Part shown: one piece after another, positions 54,815 to 64,000 of the stretch | How positions within the stretch are numbered: the stretch's first letter is position 1 | Layout of the letters: every line of letters starts with the position of its first letter | From: Microbispora corallina | GTDB taxonomy: Bacteria; Actinomycetota; Actinomycetes; Streptosporangiales; Streptosporangiaceae | Length of the DNA stretch: 64,000 nucleotides | NCBI RefSeq assembly: GCF_016863035.1 | Contig: NZ_BOOC01000039.1 | Span: forward strand, 29,181-93,180 | Reading direction: 5' to 3' | The notes under the pieces: generated by a model | Seen by the model: the letters and a program-made list of their open reading frames with translations, nothing else | Databases searched by the model: none | Told to the model about the DNA's origin: nothing | Program-made: the position numbers and the translations under genes

Positions 54815-55354
54815 ATGAGCATCCTCGACAGCGAGACGACGAACCTGCCGCAGGGTGACCTGCGACTGCTGGGCACCCCTACGGCGCAGCGGCTCCTCAC
54901 CACGGTCCCGGTGGCACGCCTGGCCTACACCGGCAAGGACGGCACGCCGCGGCTGATCCCGGTCAACTTCCTGTGGAGGGGCGGCGAACTGGTCATAGCG
55001 GCGTTCGCCGGCACCTACAAGATCCGGGACCTGCGCGCACGCCCCGACGTCGCCGTCTGCATCGACACCACCGACGCTCCTCCGGAGGTACTCATGCTCC
55101 GAGGGCAGGTCACGCTGGCCGAAGTCGAGGGCGTTCTCCCCGAGTACGCGACGATGCAACGCACGATGATGGGCGAGGCAGCCGGCTCCGCCTACATCGA
55201 GGCGATAGACCAGCCCGGACTGCGCATGGTGCGCATCGCTCTGCGGCCGACCTGGGTAGGCGTTCTGGACTTCCAGCAACGGTTCTCGGAACGGACGCCC
55301 GCCCCCGTCCTGGCCGCTCTGGGGGTCGCCGCCGAGACCACCGAGAAGATCTGA
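54815..55354 (+). CDS. Pyridoxamine 5'-phosphate oxidase-like flavin/F420-binding protein
   Basis: A 179-residue split-barrel protein: LLTTVPVARLAYTGKDGTPR, LIPVNFLWRGGELVIAAFAG, then TYKIRDLRARPDVAVCIDTT. The fold binds FMN, F420 or heme. In actinomycetes these small proteins reduce or detoxify diverse compounds. RVIPVNF-type residues for the cofactor phosphate are present. It is divergent from the HxlR regulator. The ATG at 54815 has no strong ribosome binding site (AGGAG lies 25 bases upstream), so a near-leaderless start is possible. Confidence 0.88.
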   Translation: MSILDSETTNLPQGDLRLLGTPTAQRLLTTVPVARLAYTGKDGTPRLIPVNFLWRGGELVIAAFAGTYKIRDLRARPDVAVCIDTTDAPPEVLMLRGQVTLAEVEGVLPEYATMQRTMMGEAAGSAYIEAIDQPGLRMVRIALRPTWVGVLDFQQRFSERTPAPVLAALGVAAETTEKI

Positions 55355-55437
55355 ATGCACCAGCAGCGGGAGCCCATGACGGTTGTGGCACGACCTTACG
55401 CGCCACAACCAGGCTTCACGCCGAAGGTGATTCCCAT

Positions 55438-56692
<1,255 letters not shown>

Positions 56693-56792
56693 AACCGCCG
56701 TGACTTCCGATCACGGCGCCGGGGCGGCGGGATGTGACGGAGGCGTCTTCCGGCCGGAGTTCGGCAAGCACGTCAAACGCAAGTCACGTGCG

Positions 56793-57386
56793 TCACCGGC
56801 TACTTGTCATGTACGGCCGGGGCGGCCCGTCGTGGTGAGCGTGCCAGTCGGGGGCGAGTACCGACATGGCGATGGCGTCGTGCCAGTGGCCGTCCCACAG
56901 GAGCGCATCCCGTCGGATCCCCTCGCGGACGAAACCGATCTTCTCGTAGACGTGGAGGGCCCGGGTGTTGAACGCGTACACCTCCAGGCCGACCCGGTGC
57001 AGCCCCACCGTCTCGAACGCGTGGGCCAGCACGAGTCGCAGCGCCTCGGTGCCGTACCCCTTGCCGTACACGCGCGAGCCGACCAGGGCGATCCGCAGGT
57101 TGCAGGCCAGATTGGCGGCGTCAAGCTCGTTGAGCACGACCTCGCCGACGTACGCACCACTGGCCGCGTCACAGATGGCGAGGTCGAGCCGGTCGTCGTG
57201 GGCGGCGCGGGTGGCGTACCACGCGGCGGCGGCTTCGTAGGTGAACTCTCCCTCCCCCTGGGAACCGGTCAGTCGCCGGGTCTCTGGGTCGCGCACCAGC
57301 TCCCACAAGCCGTCGACATGCTCAGGGGCGACGGGCTGTAGAACCACACGCTCTCCATTAAGGGTCGGTTTGTCGCTCAGCATCAC
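56793..57386 (-). CDS. GNAT-family N-acetyltransferase (RimJ/RimL-like)
   Basis: A 197-residue GNAT protein: GERVVLQPVAPEHVDGLWEL at the start, EVVLNELDAANLACNLRIAL near residue 87, the acetyl-CoA loop motif VYGKGYGTEALRLVLAHAFE near 109, and LHRVGLEVYAFNTRALHVYE near 131. The RimJ/RimL-like branch acetylates N-terminal residues of proteins or small amines; the substrate is not known here. The length is typical. I used the ATG at 57386; the MLSDK reading one codon later is equally possible. Confidence 0.9.
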   Translation of the reverse strand: MMLSDKPTLNGERVVLQPVAPEHVDGLWELVRDPETRRLTGSQGEGEFTYEAAAAWYATRAAHDDRLDLAICDAASGAYVGEVVLNELDAANLACNLRIALVGSRVYGKGYGTEALRLVLAHAFETVGLHRVGLEVYAFNTRALHVYEKIGFVREGIRRDALLWDGHWHDAIAMSVLAPDWHAHHDGPPRPYMTSSR

Positions 57387-57544
57387 AAGATCCTTAGTCT
57401 CACGGGCAAGTCATCGGTTTCTCAAATCTGCCGTAAAGCCACCAGGCTCCCGACGTTGGCGCAGAACCAACGCCCGCATCCCTATCCAGGGCCCCCGGAT
57501 TGAGTAGTACGGCATCGGATTTCGACGACGAGAACGCTTACGGG

Positions 57545-57840
57545 CGGAAAGGGAGGACTTCGGTATCTCCAGCACCGTGCGGAGCTGGTACCGGTCGGCG
57601 CAGTAGGTCGAGACCCCGAGCTCGACGCAGACGCCGCCCGAGAACGACCGGCGCTGCAGGAGCAGCACGGCGCCGCCCCGGGGGCAGTTTGAGAAGGCCG
57701 GCGTCCCCCCGGGTCGGCGATGCCGCCGTCGATGGTCAGCTCGCCCGCGTCCAGCACCACCCCGTGGCGGGTCTCCAGCAGGGCGTAGAGCGACCGGCCG
57801 GACAGGTCGTGGGCGGCGAGGTCGGGGGCGAACGACCGCG
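57545..57840 (-). pseudogene. GntR-family regulator fragment (UTRA domain)
   Basis: The minus strand reads SFAPDLAAHDLSGRSLYALL, then ETRHGVVLDAGELTIDGGIA. After a frameshift near 57705 it continues as AVLLLQRRSFSGGVCVELGV and CADRYQLRTVLEI. This is the UTRA ligand-binding half of a GntR/HutC regulator. The winged-helix half is missing. Confidence 0.65.
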
Positions 57841-57924
57841 CCCGAATCGGTGGGCGAACGCTCGATCGCTGAGCAGACTAACCTGCGGACGAGCGGCTCG
57901 GGTGCGTATGGCCCACGTCCATCA

Positions 57925-58722
57925 TCATTCCGCGTCCCCCTTCCGAAGAAATGTCGTGATGATATTCAGCCACTCTTGCGGGCGTTCACCGAATGGCGCA
58001 TGGCCGGTGTCGATCTCGACTGCCTTCGCACCCGGGATGTTCTCAACGAGGTTTCGTTGCGTGCTGGGATGAACGAGGCAGTCGCCTGCCGTGATGATCA
58101 CAAGCGTTGGTACTTTGATCTGCGCCAGGTCCTCACTGACATCGACCCGCTCCAAAAAGTCGGCCTGTTCTACCGTACCCGGTGGGAAGGTGCTGGCTAT
58201 CCGCGCAAGCGTGACCTCCAGTCTTTCGGCTGGCAAGGTGTTCAGAGTCTGAGCGCTGAAGGCCATGAGGGTGCCGAATTGCGCGAGAAGTTCACGATTT
58301 CCAGACTCGTACAGCTGGCGCCAGATCGAGTTCCAAAGACGCAATCTGGTATCGGGCCGAGCGAAGGTGGCGGTGAGCACGAGAGCTGTGACGCGCTCAG
58401 GGTGCCGTACGGCAGCACGGATGGCAATCGGTCCTCCCATGGAGATGCCGGCGATCGCGAAGGTGTCCAACCCCTCGGCGTCGGCGGCGGCGACCATCTG
58501 GTCCGCGAGTTCGTCGATGTCGAGCGGGGTGCTGGACCGAACTGTCGCACCGGACCCCGGGAGGTCGACTCCGACGACGGTGTGATTCGTCGCGAGCCCG
58601 TCAAGAATCGATCCGAAATGGCGCTCAATACTTCCGTTTGCGCCATGGAAGAGCACCAGGCCACCACCGGCACCGCCGACCGTACGAGCGAAAATCGGTT
58701 CAGGCAGAACAGTGCTTTCCAT
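57925..58722 (-). CDS. Alpha/beta hydrolase
   Basis: The 265-residue product has the alpha/beta-hydrolase features: LVLFHGANGSIERHFGSILD (oxyanion loop) near residue 22, the nucleophile elbow AIAGISMGGPIAIRA near 90, the Asp in IITAGDCLVHPS near 207 and the His in DTGHAPFGERP near 235. It could be an esterase, lactonase or non-heme haloperoxidase. I chose the ATG at 58722 because GAGGA, which is the end of the preceding gene, is in place. It is the last gene of the MFS operon. Confidence 0.9.
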   Translation of the reverse strand: MESTVLPEPIFARTVGGAGGGLVLFHGANGSIERHFGSILDGLATNHTVVGVDLPGSGATVRSSTPLDIDELADQMVAAADAEGLDTFAIAGISMGGPIAIRAAVRHPERVTALVLTATFARPDTRLRLWNSIWRQLYESGNRELLAQFGTLMAFSAQTLNTLPAERLEVTLARIASTFPPGTVEQADFLERVDVSEDLAQIKVPTLVIITAGDCLVHPSTQRNLVENIPGAKAVEIDTGHAPFGERPQEWLNIITTFLRKGDAE

Positions 58723-58723
58723 T

Positions 58724-59059
58724 TTATTCCTCATTCTTCGCGTCAGGAGCGGCCTGGCTCCAAAAGCGGTACGATCCCACGAGAGTCGCGGTGTTTCGCG
58801 TGCGCGTGCCGGGAATCTGGCGCTCACCGATTCCTTGCTGAAACGCCTTGAACGCGGCGGAGTTCGACAGCGGATCGCGTTCATCCTCGGTGATCGCGAT
58901 ATGAACGAACGTCACACCGTCGTCGAGTCGGAACGCGGCGTAGCGCAATCCGCCGGGATCATTGCCAGCGAGCTCGGAGATGACGGTCTCGACCAGGCGC
59001 TGATTCTCATCGGCAGATTCAGGACGGGTCTCGTACTGGACTATGGTCACATTGCTCAT
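58724..59059 (-). CDS. Small monooxygenase-fold (ABM-like) protein, paralogue B
   Basis: A 111-residue relative of the gene at 52.7 kb: TIVQYETRPESADENQRLVE, TVISELAGNDPGGLRYAAFR, then VTFVHIAITEDERD and TLVGSYRFW. The fold is probably an ABM-like dimeric barrel; the reaction is unknown. An in-frame ATG at 59071 is an alternative start, but GGGA fits better before 59059. Its TAA is followed by only one base before the hydrolase ATG, so the two are tightly coupled. Confidence 0.8.
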   Translation of the reverse strand: MSNVTIVQYETRPESADENQRLVETVISELAGNDPGGLRYAAFRLDDGVTFVHIAITEDERDPLSNSAAFKAFQQGIGERQIPGTRTRNTATLVGSYRFWSQAAPDAKNEE

Positions 59060-59125
59060 TACGTTTCCCATGTGCGTGAGATGGATTTCCGACCTGCTGG
59101 GTGCGCCTTCATCGGCGCATGGTGC

Positions 59126-60604
59126 TCATCCGGTGGCATCGAGCCGCTCGGCCCGGCGCACGGTGCGTGCCAGGACGATCCCGCAAAGGACGCCCGCGAG
59201 GCTCAGTAGCGCCATCCATTCCGCCGACGTTGACATCGCGTGCGCCGATGAGAGCGCCCGCGCCAGTGGAAGCGCAGGCAGTGGCGTGGCCAGGGAAAGG
59301 TAGACGGTCCCGAACGCGGCGACGCCTATGAGCTGCCCGAGTTGCATCGTGGTGGTCAGCACCCCGCTGGCGTCTGCCGCCTTGGTGGACGGCACGTGAA
59401 CCAGCGCCTGAGTGAGCAGCGGACTGAGGGTCATGCCCATCCCCACTCCGCCGACGACGAGAGCCGTCCACAGGAGCGGGCTGTCTTGAGTACCGTCATG
59501 GAATCCGAGGGCGATGCCGATGTAGCCCAGGACGGAGATCGCCATCCCGGCTGGCGACAGGAGGTGGTGGATGCGTTCGGGCAGCGCCCGCCAGGAGAAG
59601 CCGACCAGCCCGAACACCGCCGCGACCGGGACGAAAGTCAGACCGGCACGCAGCGCGCTGTCGGCCAGTCCCTGTTGCAGGTGCAGCGCGAGGGTGAACA
59701 TGAAGCCGCCGTAGGTGACCTGCATGCAGGTCAGGGTGCCAAGCCCTGATATCAGTCCCGGGGCCCGCAGGACCGCCAGGTTCAGCAACGGGTCGCCCCC
59801 GCGGGCCGCGATGCTCCGTTCGACCAGGACGAAGACCCCGGCCAGCACGATCCCCGTGGCGATGCATACGAATGTCCAGGCCGGCCAGCCGGCTTCGTGC
59901 CCGAGCACCAGCGGCAGCACGACCAGGACCACCGCCGGGACCGCGATGACCAGCCCGGCGAAGTCAAGCCGGCGGGTACCACGGGGCTCATCGGCCGGCA
60001 CCAAGCGGGGGATCAGCGTCACCAGAATGATGCCGAGGGGGACGTTGACCAGGAAGACCGACCGCCACGAGGCGTCCAGCAGGTTCGTGCTGACCAGCAC
60101 GCCGCCCAGAATCAGACCCGCCAGGGAGCCGATCGACAACACGAGCCCATAGGCCGACAGCGCCTTCGCGCGTGCCGGACCTTCGAACCGCATCTGGATG
60201 ACACTCATGATCTGCGGCACCATCACCGCCGCGCCCGCGCCCTGCGCGAAACGGGCGATGATCAGCGTCGCGCTGTTCGGTGCGATGCCGCATACCAGTG
60301 AGGTGCAGGTGAAGACGACGGCCCCGAGCAAGTACATCCGCCGCCGGCCATAGAGGTCACCGAGCCTCGCACCGGTGATCAGCAACATCGCGTAGGCGAC
60401 CGTGTACCCGCCGACCACCAGCTGCAGGGACGCTCCGGAGGCATGCAGATCCGCCCCGATGGTCGGCACCGCCACATTGACGATGGTGACGTCAAGCAGC
60501 CCCATGAACTGACCGAGCAACAGCACGGCCAGCATCAGCCAGAGCCGCCCTCCCTGCTGGACCTTCGAGTGGGATGGTCGGGTTGTGAAATCCGGAATGA
60601 CCAT
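59126..60604 (-). CDS. DHA2-type MFS drug transporter, 14 membrane segments
   Basis: A 492-residue transporter. TM1 lies at about 19-40 with the family motif GLLDVTIVNVAVPTIG. Motif A is seen in GARLGDLYGRRRMYLLGAVV. The motif C-like stretch is LVLSIGSLAGLILGGVLVST. The last TM is at about 455-480. This is the EmrB/QacA-type drug:H+ antiporter family with 14 segments. It sits first in an operon with the ABM-like protein and the hydrolase, which points to export of a small toxic compound that the other two may modify (inference). I chose the ATG at 60604, with GGAAAGGAA upstream. Confidence 0.93.
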   Translation of the reverse strand: MVIPDFTTRPSHSKVQQGGRLWLMLAVLLLGQFMGLLDVTIVNVAVPTIGADLHASGASLQLVVGGYTVAYAMLLITGARLGDLYGRRRMYLLGAVVFTCTSLVCGIAPNSATLIIARFAQGAGAAVMVPQIMSVIQMRFEGPARAKALSAYGLVLSIGSLAGLILGGVLVSTNLLDASWRSVFLVNVPLGIILVTLIPRLVPADEPRGTRRLDFAGLVIAVPAVVLVVLPLVLGHEAGWPAWTFVCIATGIVLAGVFVLVERSIAARGGDPLLNLAVLRAPGLISGLGTLTCMQVTYGGFMFTLALHLQQGLADSALRAGLTFVPVAAVFGLVGFSWRALPERIHHLLSPAGMAISVLGYIGIALGFHDGTQDSPLLWTALVVGGVGMGMTLSPLLTQALVHVPSTKAADASGVLTTTMQLGQLIGVAAFGTVYLSLATPLPALPLARALSSAHAMSTSAEWMALLSLAGVLCGIVLARTVRRAERLDATG

Positions 60605-61186
60605 GTTCGGTTCCTTTCCTTTTTGCCCTGTCGTCGCCTGGCAGGGGCCTGCGCCGATGTGCTGCCGCTGAACCCTGTCGAGTCGAGCAGAGGTCGTCCA
60701 GAACGACACCTCGCTGCATCCACGGCGACATCCCGGCTGCGGCGCCGGAGGGGGCGATCGTGTGCGGTCACTCGTACAGATACGGCCGATCCCTCAAACT
60801 CATCGGTCAGCGCGGACCATTCGCCGATCCGCATGCCGACCTGGTTCTGTCGGTGACACGTGTCGTCGTCTGCCGGTCTCCTGCGACAGCGATCGTTTCC
60901 GCTGGAAAGCGATGTCGCTGAGAAGTGACGGCGCACGGCAGCCCGGCACAGGCCGTTTCCGCCAGTGCGGCACTCGCTCAACGCGGGGACGACGCCCTCC
61001 AGCAGGCGGTCGAGGTAGTGGCCGGCTTGAACCGGACATGTCCGGGTGCGTGACGGTCAGCCAGGCAAGCACTTGGCCTTCCGAACGCTCCCGCACGACC
61101 AGTAAGACCTTCGCAGTATCAGGGCGGGACAGCGGCGTGCGAGGGGCCCTGCACGCCCGGTCGAAGCCGCGGCATGACGTGGGTGG
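60605..61186. other. Control region of the MFS operon plus eroded sequence
   Basis: About 580 bases. The part near the transporter holds element copy 2. The rest (60810-61186) shows no gene that I can name; a frame reading RERSEGQVLAWLTVTHPDMS at about 61030-61095 on the minus strand may be an eroded gene end. Confidence 0.45.
60695..60808 (-). promoter_or_regulatory. Promoter/leader-like element, copy 2 of 3
   Basis: Read on the minus strand it has GATGAG, CCGTATCTGTACGAG, CGATCG, CGGGATGTCGCCG and GGTGTCGTTCTGG in order. It ends about 90 bases before the MFS transporter start. It is the best match to copy 1, nearly identical over the first 58 bases. Confidence 0.65.
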
Positions 61187-61734
61187 CTACCGGGGACGCA
61201 CCCCCAGGTGTTGAGAGATGCGCAGTAGGTAGCCGTCCGGGTCCTGTACCGCGAATTGGCGTACGCCGACAGCGTCGACGGTGCGCTCGTACCAGCGCTC
61301 TTCCAACGGCAGCCGCATCTCGTGGCCGACAGCAAGCAGCGTGGCGTGGATCTGGTCCACGTCGTCCACATCGACGGTGAGGTTGATCCCACGCCCGTTG
61401 GGATGGTCCATTTCCACGCGCGGATAAAGACGGTCGCGGCTCAACGGCTGCTCCAGCATCAGGTCCGCCGCGTCACGTTCGAGGTAAGCAAATCGCTCCT
61501 GGGGGCGCTCGATGGCCCTGAAGTGCTGAACGGGAAGGTGACTCCACCCAGCCTGGCCACGTGGATCCTCGCTACGTCGCGCACATGGCGGACGACCTGG
61601 TGTATTGACCACTCCGAGCACCGCGACTGCATGTTCCAACATGAATCCGGCATGTTCTGCACCAGGTCGACAAGGGCGCGGCGCCGAATCGTGAGGGGTT
61701 CGATGAATGTCTTCCGCTCCGCCGCTCCAGCCAT
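61187..61734 (-). pseudogene. Fusion scar: DinB-like N-terminus joined to VOC-domain C-terminus
   Basis: From 61734 the minus strand encodes FIEPLTIRRRALVDLVQNMP, then EWSIHQVVRHVRDVARIHVA, the start of a DinB/mycothiol-dependent maleylpyruvate isomerase-like protein. Near 61500-61525 the coding sense changes frame and becomes the last 105 residues of a glyoxalase/bleomycin-resistance (VOC) protein (GINLTVDVDDVDQIHATLLA; RQFAVQDPDGYLLRISQHLG). A deletion has joined two genes, and neither is whole. Confidence 0.75.
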
Positions 61735-61839
61735 CCATCTCTGACAATTCGTAAGACGCGTCTTCGGACATCACGGATGTGCCTCCGCCTCCTGGCACGG
61801 TGGAACGTCGACGCGATCGAGCTGAGGAACGCCGGGACG

Positions 61840-61957
61840 AGGCAGCCCGGTACGACACCCCGCCCCCACTGCGGTGACGTCCCCGCCGCACGTCGGCGGG
61901 AAACGATCGTGCGCGTTCGCTCGTACAGATACGGCAGATCTGCAAGCTCATCGGCCG
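61840..61957 (-). promoter_or_regulatory. Promoter/leader-like element, copy 3 of 3
   Basis: On the minus strand: GATGAG, GCCGTATCTGTACGAG, CGATCG, CGGGGACGTCACCG and GGTGTCGTACCGG. It lies 106 bases before the DinB/VOC remnant. More diverged than copies 1 and 2, with one base less before the central core. Confidence 0.6.
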
Positions 61958-61973
61958 GCCGCGCGAGCCCCGG

Positions 61974-62852
61974 TCAAAGGCGGAGGAACGCCTTGGCGTG
62001 GCGCTGGGCGAACTCGGCGAAGCTCGTGGGCCGTACGCCGAACGCCTCATGGATCTCCGTACGTACGTAAGACTCGGGATGGCGGCTGCGCTCGGCGAGT
62101 TGGTCCTTGATGATCTGCGCGAACGCTTCGGGCACACCCAGCTCCCTGAACTCGCGCAGCTTCTCCTCCAGGGATACGGGCACATAGGTGAAGGTCGTCC
62201 CCGTGGCCTGTGAGATGTGCTCGACGACTTCCTTCATCGTCAGGGCCTCCGGCCCCGTCATGTCGTAGGCCATGCCCTCATGGCCGTCGGAACGCATCAG
62301 CGCGACCGCGACCTTGGCGATGTCCTCGACATCGACAGGTGACAACTGGATGTCGCCGATCGGCAGGCGGAGTTCCCGACGGGCGGCGTCCACACCGGTG
62401 AGGGCGCCGGGCAGGTAGCGGTGCATGAACTGGGAGGGGCGCAGATGCGTCCACGCCAGGCCGGACGCTTCGAGATGGCGTTCGATCTCCACATGTTCAC
62501 GGGTTCCCTGGAACTTGAAAGGATCGAAGCCGATCCCGGACTCCTTCCCGGACAGCTTCATGATGTAGGGGACGCCGGCCGCCTTGACGGCGTCGATGAA
62601 GGCGTACTGGGTCTCCGCCATCCGCTTGTCGGCGGAAGAGATCATGAGAACACGGTCCACGCCGCGCAAGGCCGTTGTCAGCGACTCGGCGCGCAGCATG
62701 TCGCCCTGGACCAACTCCACGCCTGTCAATCCGCGCAGGGGCCGGGCCATGTCGGGGCTCCTGAACAGAGCTCGGACAGGGGTGTTCTGCCGGGCGAACT
62801 CGCGGACGATCGCCGATCCAGCCAGCCCAGTGGCTCCGGTGACGAGAATCAT
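61974..62852 (-). CDS. NmrA-like NAD(P)-binding reductase
   Basis: The 292-residue protein begins with a Rossmann motif (MILVTGATGLAGSAIVREFA), followed by ALFRSPDMARPL and VQGDMLRAESLTTALRG. These are typical of the NmrA/SDR75 atypical short-chain dehydrogenases, which bind NADP(H) and act as redox sensors or quinone reductases. SPVDVEDIAKVAVALM near 195 and YDMTGPEALTMKEVVEHISQ near 218 are family features. I chose the ATG at 62852; an ATG at 62876 is also in frame. A palindrome covers the region just upstream. Confidence 0.9.
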   Translation of the reverse strand: MILVTGATGLAGSAIVREFARQNTPVRALFRSPDMARPLRGLTGVELVQGDMLRAESLTTALRGVDRVLMISSADKRMAETQYAFIDAVKAAGVPYIMKLSGKESGIGFDPFKFQGTREHVEIERHLEASGLAWTHLRPSQFMHRYLPGALTGVDAARRELRLPIGDIQLSPVDVEDIAKVAVALMRSDGHEGMAYDMTGPEALTMKEVVEHISQATGTTFTYVPVSLEEKLREFRELGVPEAFAQIIKDQLAERSRHPESYVRTEIHEAFGVRPTSFAEFAQRHAKAFLRL

Positions 62853-62865
62853 AGCTACAACCTTA

Positions 62866-62879
62866 GTAGTAATCACTAC
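62866..62879. promoter_or_regulatory. Palindrome GTAGT-AATC-ACTAC upstream of the NmrA-like gene
   Basis: Perfect 5-base arms, 14 bases before the chosen start. Sites of this shape overlap promoters controlled by HxlR-type redox regulators, which are often paired with such reductases. No regulator gene is next to it here. Confidence 0.5.
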
Positions 62880-62924
62880 AACAAAACAAGCACGTTTGGC
62901 GCGACGTGCGTCGCGAGGGTCTAG

Positions 62925-63480
62925 TCAAAGATGGGGGCCACGGCCTGGGTCTGCTGGGGAATCCCGTGCTCTGCCGGACCAGGCGCGGTGGACGGCCGGA
63001 GAAGCAACGACAGCTGTCGTGGTACGGCCGCCGTCCACGTCCAGGACAACGCCGTGGACGAACGCGGCCTCCTCACTGGCGAGGTAGACCGCGGCATGCG
63101 CGATGGCCTGGGGCTTACCCATGCCCCCTGCTGGAGTGCCGTTCATCATGACCTCGCCGGGTGCGTCACGCCCGGCATGGGCTCGTGGATCACGCCGGGC
63201 GAGATCGCGTTCACGCGCACGCCGTGCCGGCCGAACTCGGCGGCCCAAGCTCGCGTGAGGGTCTCCGGGGCCCCCTTCGTGGAGCCGTAGAGCGTCCCCA
63301 CCGGAACGCCCAAGCGTACGATCCATGAACTGAGATTGATGATCGCCCCGCCCCCCGCCTCGATCGTGGCCGGAGCGACTGCGGCGGTCAGGAAGAACGG
63401 CGCCTTCACTTTGACCGCCTAGACCTGCTCGAAGGTCTTCCGCGACATTGATCAAGCAGGCCCGCGTCGCGAGGCTGCGG
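62925..63480 (-). pseudogene. Short-chain dehydrogenase, broken
   Basis: The minus strand has KTFEQV, then an in-frame TAG at about 63420, then VKAPFFLTAAVAPATIEAGG, GAIINLSSWIVRLGVPVGTL, and the catalytic YGSTKGAPETLTRAWAAEFG (Tyr and Lys kept). A frameshift near 63160 leads to MGKPQAIAHAAVYLASEEAA, then FVHGVVLDVDGGRTTTA. The cofactor-binding N-terminus is missing. It is a dead SDR. Confidence 0.85.
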
Positions 63481-63496
63481 GTCGTCGGGGGCCACG

Positions 63497-63680
63497 GTGA
63501 TGCCGGCTCTCTCGGCTTTCTCCACCACGCGGAGCGAGGCCAACCGGGTGCCGGCCGCCCGCGAGGCACTCGTCGCGGTGCGGGCGTTCTCCGTCAACCG
63601 GGGCGAGCTTGCGCACCTGCAGGCGCGGACCTCGAACTGGCGTCCCGGGCAGGACGTGGCTGGGGTGGTGCTGGAAGCGG
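63497..63680 (+). pseudogene. Zinc-independent alcohol dehydrogenase/quinone reductase, N-terminal fragment
   Basis: The frame reads AAREALVAVRAFSVNRGELA, then HLQARTSNWRPGQDVAGVVL. This is the GroES-like start of medium-chain NADPH:quinone reductases. It loses sense after ADPG at about 63690. It abuts the SDR remnant on the opposite strand. Confidence 0.65.
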
Positions 63681-63904
63681 CAGATCCAGGCGAACCTGGC
63701 AGGGGGAGTGGCCCGGCTCTACACGGCCGCCGGCTGAGCGACCGGTCCGGGCATCGGCCGCCGGCTCACTGCGGTCGGCGATGAGTGCCGTCAGCGCCAC
63801 GGCTTTCCGGTCCAAGTCGGCATGAGTCTTGCGTCGAGTACATGGGTCACCGCGAAGGCATGGAATGAACACCCGACGCGGCTCAAGCACTGGGAGATGG
63901 ACAT

Positions 63905-64000
63905 ATGGCAAGCAATCGGTCGGAGATGGTCCGGGACCACTGGCGCAGAATGAGGGAGGCGGCCGTCGCGAACCCGGACGAAACTGCTGCCGACGTCCGC
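63905..64000 (+). CDS. Unrecognised protein, 3' partial
   Basis: An open frame begins at ATG 63905 (MASNRSEMVRDHWRRMREAA) with GGGAGA about ten bases upstream and runs off the window. Thirty-two residues are too few to name a family. The clear ribosome binding site and the helical start suggest a real gene. Confidence 0.5.
   Translation, partial: MASNRSEMVRDHWRRMREAAVANPDETAADVR

Overview
This window is high-GC DNA from an actinomycete. The evidence is pervasive GC-ending codons, several ECF sigma factors, a SigB/SigF-type stress sigma gene beside an RsbW-like ATP-binding protein, and HxlR/TetR-regulated accessory operons. The overall flavour suggests Streptosporangiales (Nonomuraea/Microbispora-like) or a relative. 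That placement is inference; no rRNA or other taxonomic marker is present.

Region by region. Positions 1-8.5 kb look like ordinary chromosome: the end of a stress sigma factor gene, an anti-sigma-like ATPase, an NDH-2-type dehydrogenase, a CBS-domain protein, a three-gene envelope set of unknown function, a DUF6458 protein, an unusual ECF sigma factor fused to a nuclease-like domain, and a tRNA-Pro(GGG). Positions 8.6-26 kb are an accessory region downstream of that tRNA. It holds a GmrSD-like (DUF262 + HNH) modification-dependent restriction gene, a decayed McrC-like remnant, an HTH/NB-ARC STAND protein, a YdcF-like protein whose end is supplied by an insertion sequence, one complete IS3 element, at least seven broken IS fragments and the tail of a tyrosine integrase. 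A TetR/DUF1772 pair, aminopeptidase N and a hemerythrin-like protein sit between them.

Positions 26.3-29.1 kb hold an ECF42-type operon (DHFR-like, DUF1801, YCII/DGPF, sigma factor) with a promoter matching the motif expected for that sigma group. Positions 29-31.2 kb hold an orphan gene and several gene remnants.

The most interesting part is 31.2-49.6 kb. A single 13.1-kb gene on the minus strand encodes a giant TcA-type toxin-complex subunit carrying two large hemopexin-repeat arrays. Divergently transcribed from it is a run of four paralogous genes (one degenerate). They encode unrecognised proteins with a shared globular domain and lysine/arginine-rich tails that look like eukaryotic nuclear localisation signals. 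I propose that these are candidate cargo or partner proteins of the toxin; this is inference. No TcB/TcC genes are visible in the window.

Positions 49.8-64 kb hold metabolic and regulatory accessory genes: two further ECF sigma factors, an HxlR/flavin-binding protein pair, an MFS transporter operon, an NmrA-like reductase, and many decayed genes (MFS, GntR, VOC/DinB fusion scar, SDR, quinone reductase). Three diverged copies of an approximately 110-bp promoter/leader-like element lie at 51.1, 60.7 and 61.9 kb.
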